The position numbers were made by a program, and so were the translations under genes. DNA of 5,214 nt from Planctomycetota bacterium. Its GTDB lineage: Bacteria; Planctomycetota; PUPC01; JACPCR01. The notes under the pieces are model-generated. The model saw only the letters and a list, made by a program, of their open reading frames with translations. It ran no database searches and had not been told where the DNA came from. Shown here in pieces: positions 4,539 through 5,214 of this stretch. Each line of letters begins with the position of its first letter. Within the stretch, counting starts at the first letter, position 1. The DNA is taken from assembly GCA_030740295.1 (NCBI GenBank), contig JASLXP010000842.1, forward strand, positions 1 to 5,214, written 5' to 3'.

Positions 4539-5214
4539 TCAGTTGGCACTGCTCTCTGTCTCGCTGCACGCCAGGTCAGCGATGTCGAGCAGATAAATCT
4601 GATTGGTGTTGTCGTCCGGGCCTGGGCCGGTAAAGAGGATCGCGCGCCGGTCTGGCATGAGGGTTGGGTGCAGGTGACTATGCTGGCCGGTGCCAAAGTT
4701 GACGAAGCCGGCGGTCAGGAGTTCATGTGGGTTGAGGTCGTTCACCTCGAGGCGTGGGAACCAACATAGAAAGCTCTCGATCTTTGGCTGGGTCCAGTAG
4801 CTGTCGCCGAAACAGAGCCGGCCCTCCGGGTCGCGTCCCCGGTGCGAAATGGGGACATCCGTGCGGAAGTGCTGGTATTTTCGCGAGATGGGATCCACCT
4901 CGCCCATCACGCCAACGTCCAGGCTGGGACTGACCGTCTCGTAGTGGATGCCGCGAGCTGTAACGTGCGCATGGTTCACCTGCAGGCGGCGCTCGTCCTG
5001 GACGCAAAGCTGCGTGTACCACCCGCCGTCTACCGAAGTGAGCAGCAAGCCGCACTCGGTCGGTGGATTGCTGAAGATGATGTGCCGTTCGTCATAAAAG
5101 TTCGTGTGAGTCACCCAGTTGTTGATGAACAGCACGTTGTGCGTCGAACCGTCCTGCAGATCGACTATGTCAATGCAGCATCCCTCGGCCTCACGACGTT
5201 TCGGGGCGCCGGAC
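4539..5214 (-). CDS. Oligogalacturonate lyase-like (PL22-like) beta-propeller protein, C-terminal part
   Basis: The last 224 codons are visible; the frame is open to the right edge, so the N-terminus and start lie outside. The sequence has TolB/WD40-like propeller strands: 'PDRRAILFTG' then 'NQIYLLDI' near the end, and 'PEGRLCFGDSYW' about 60 residues earlier. Counting from the first visible complete codon, Gln177, His180 and His182 (GQHSHLHP) reproduce the Q-x2-H-x-H spacing of the Mn-binding residues in family PL22 oligogalacturonate lyases. His124 (ISHRG) is a candidate for the third histidine. Those enzymes cleave short unsaturated pectin fragments. About 42 residues follow the last His, similar to the end of that family, so the C-terminus looks intact. 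Without the N-terminal half the catalytic arginine cannot be checked. A non-enzymatic TolB-like propeller is the main alternative. Confidence 0.6.
   Translation of the reverse strand, partial: SGAPKRREAEGCCIDIVDLQDGSTHNVLFINNWVTHTNFYDERHIIFSNPPTECGLLLTSVDGGWYTQLCVQDERRLQVNHAHVTARGIHYETVSPSLDVGVMGEVDPISRKYQHFRTDVPISHRGRDPEGRLCFGDSYWTQPKIESFLCWFPRLEVNDLNPHELLTAGFVNFGTGQHSHLHPTLMPDRRAILFTGPGPDDNTNQIYLLDIADLACSETESSAN

Noticed and set aside
4256..4769. Plus-strand reading frames of 92 and 125 residues opposite the PL22-like gene and its downstream ORF
   Set aside because: They are antisense shadows with Arg/Cys/His-rich composition and no recognisable motif.

Overview
The window looks like a chromosomal segment from an environmental, free-living bacterium of the Planctomycetota-Verrucomicrobiota-Chlamydiota group, more likely Verrucomicrobiota. 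This is inferred from three things: a secreted sulfatase of the type these bacteria carry in large numbers, palindromic and 'TGAATCC' repeats in the spacers, and a protein resembling pectin-fragment lyases. No rRNA or phylogenetic marker is present, so the placement is tentative.

Layout. Bases 1-350 hold no gene. They begin with a long imperfect palindrome (1-64) and continue with a tandem heptamer array (131-158) that decays into related words up to about 258. A near-consensus sigma70-type promoter (307-334) drives a tRNA-Thr(CGT) gene (351-423) on the plus strand, which ends at a strong intrinsic terminator (428-463). Every protein gene lies on the minus strand. Reading from the right edge they are: the C-terminal part of a beta-propeller protein resembling oligogalacturonate lyase (PL22-like; runs off the window at 5214); a coding-like 74-codon ORF of unknown function; about 490 bases without a gene but rich in inverted repeats (3810-4297); a receiver-HPt phosphotransfer protein (3057-3809); a receiver protein with a four-cysteine C-terminal domain (2304-2903); and a secreted sulfatase (583-2142). 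The sulfatase converges on the tRNA gene, and the terminator between them can work in both directions.

How the genes may work together. The two regulators carry all the residues needed for phosphotransfer, but neither is a kinase and neither has a DNA-binding domain. They could be consecutive steps in a relay fed by a kinase encoded elsewhere. The sulfatase and the PL22-like protein both fit attack on acidic or sulfated polysaccharides, but they are separated by the regulators and by intergenic signals, so one catabolic operon is not demonstrated.

The items most worth a second look are the Rec-HPt/Rec-Cys4 pair without a kinase, the cluster of crossing inverted repeats at 4013-4237, the coding-like fragment at 4298-4522, and the spacer repeats. 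I see no clear evidence of a wholly new system.
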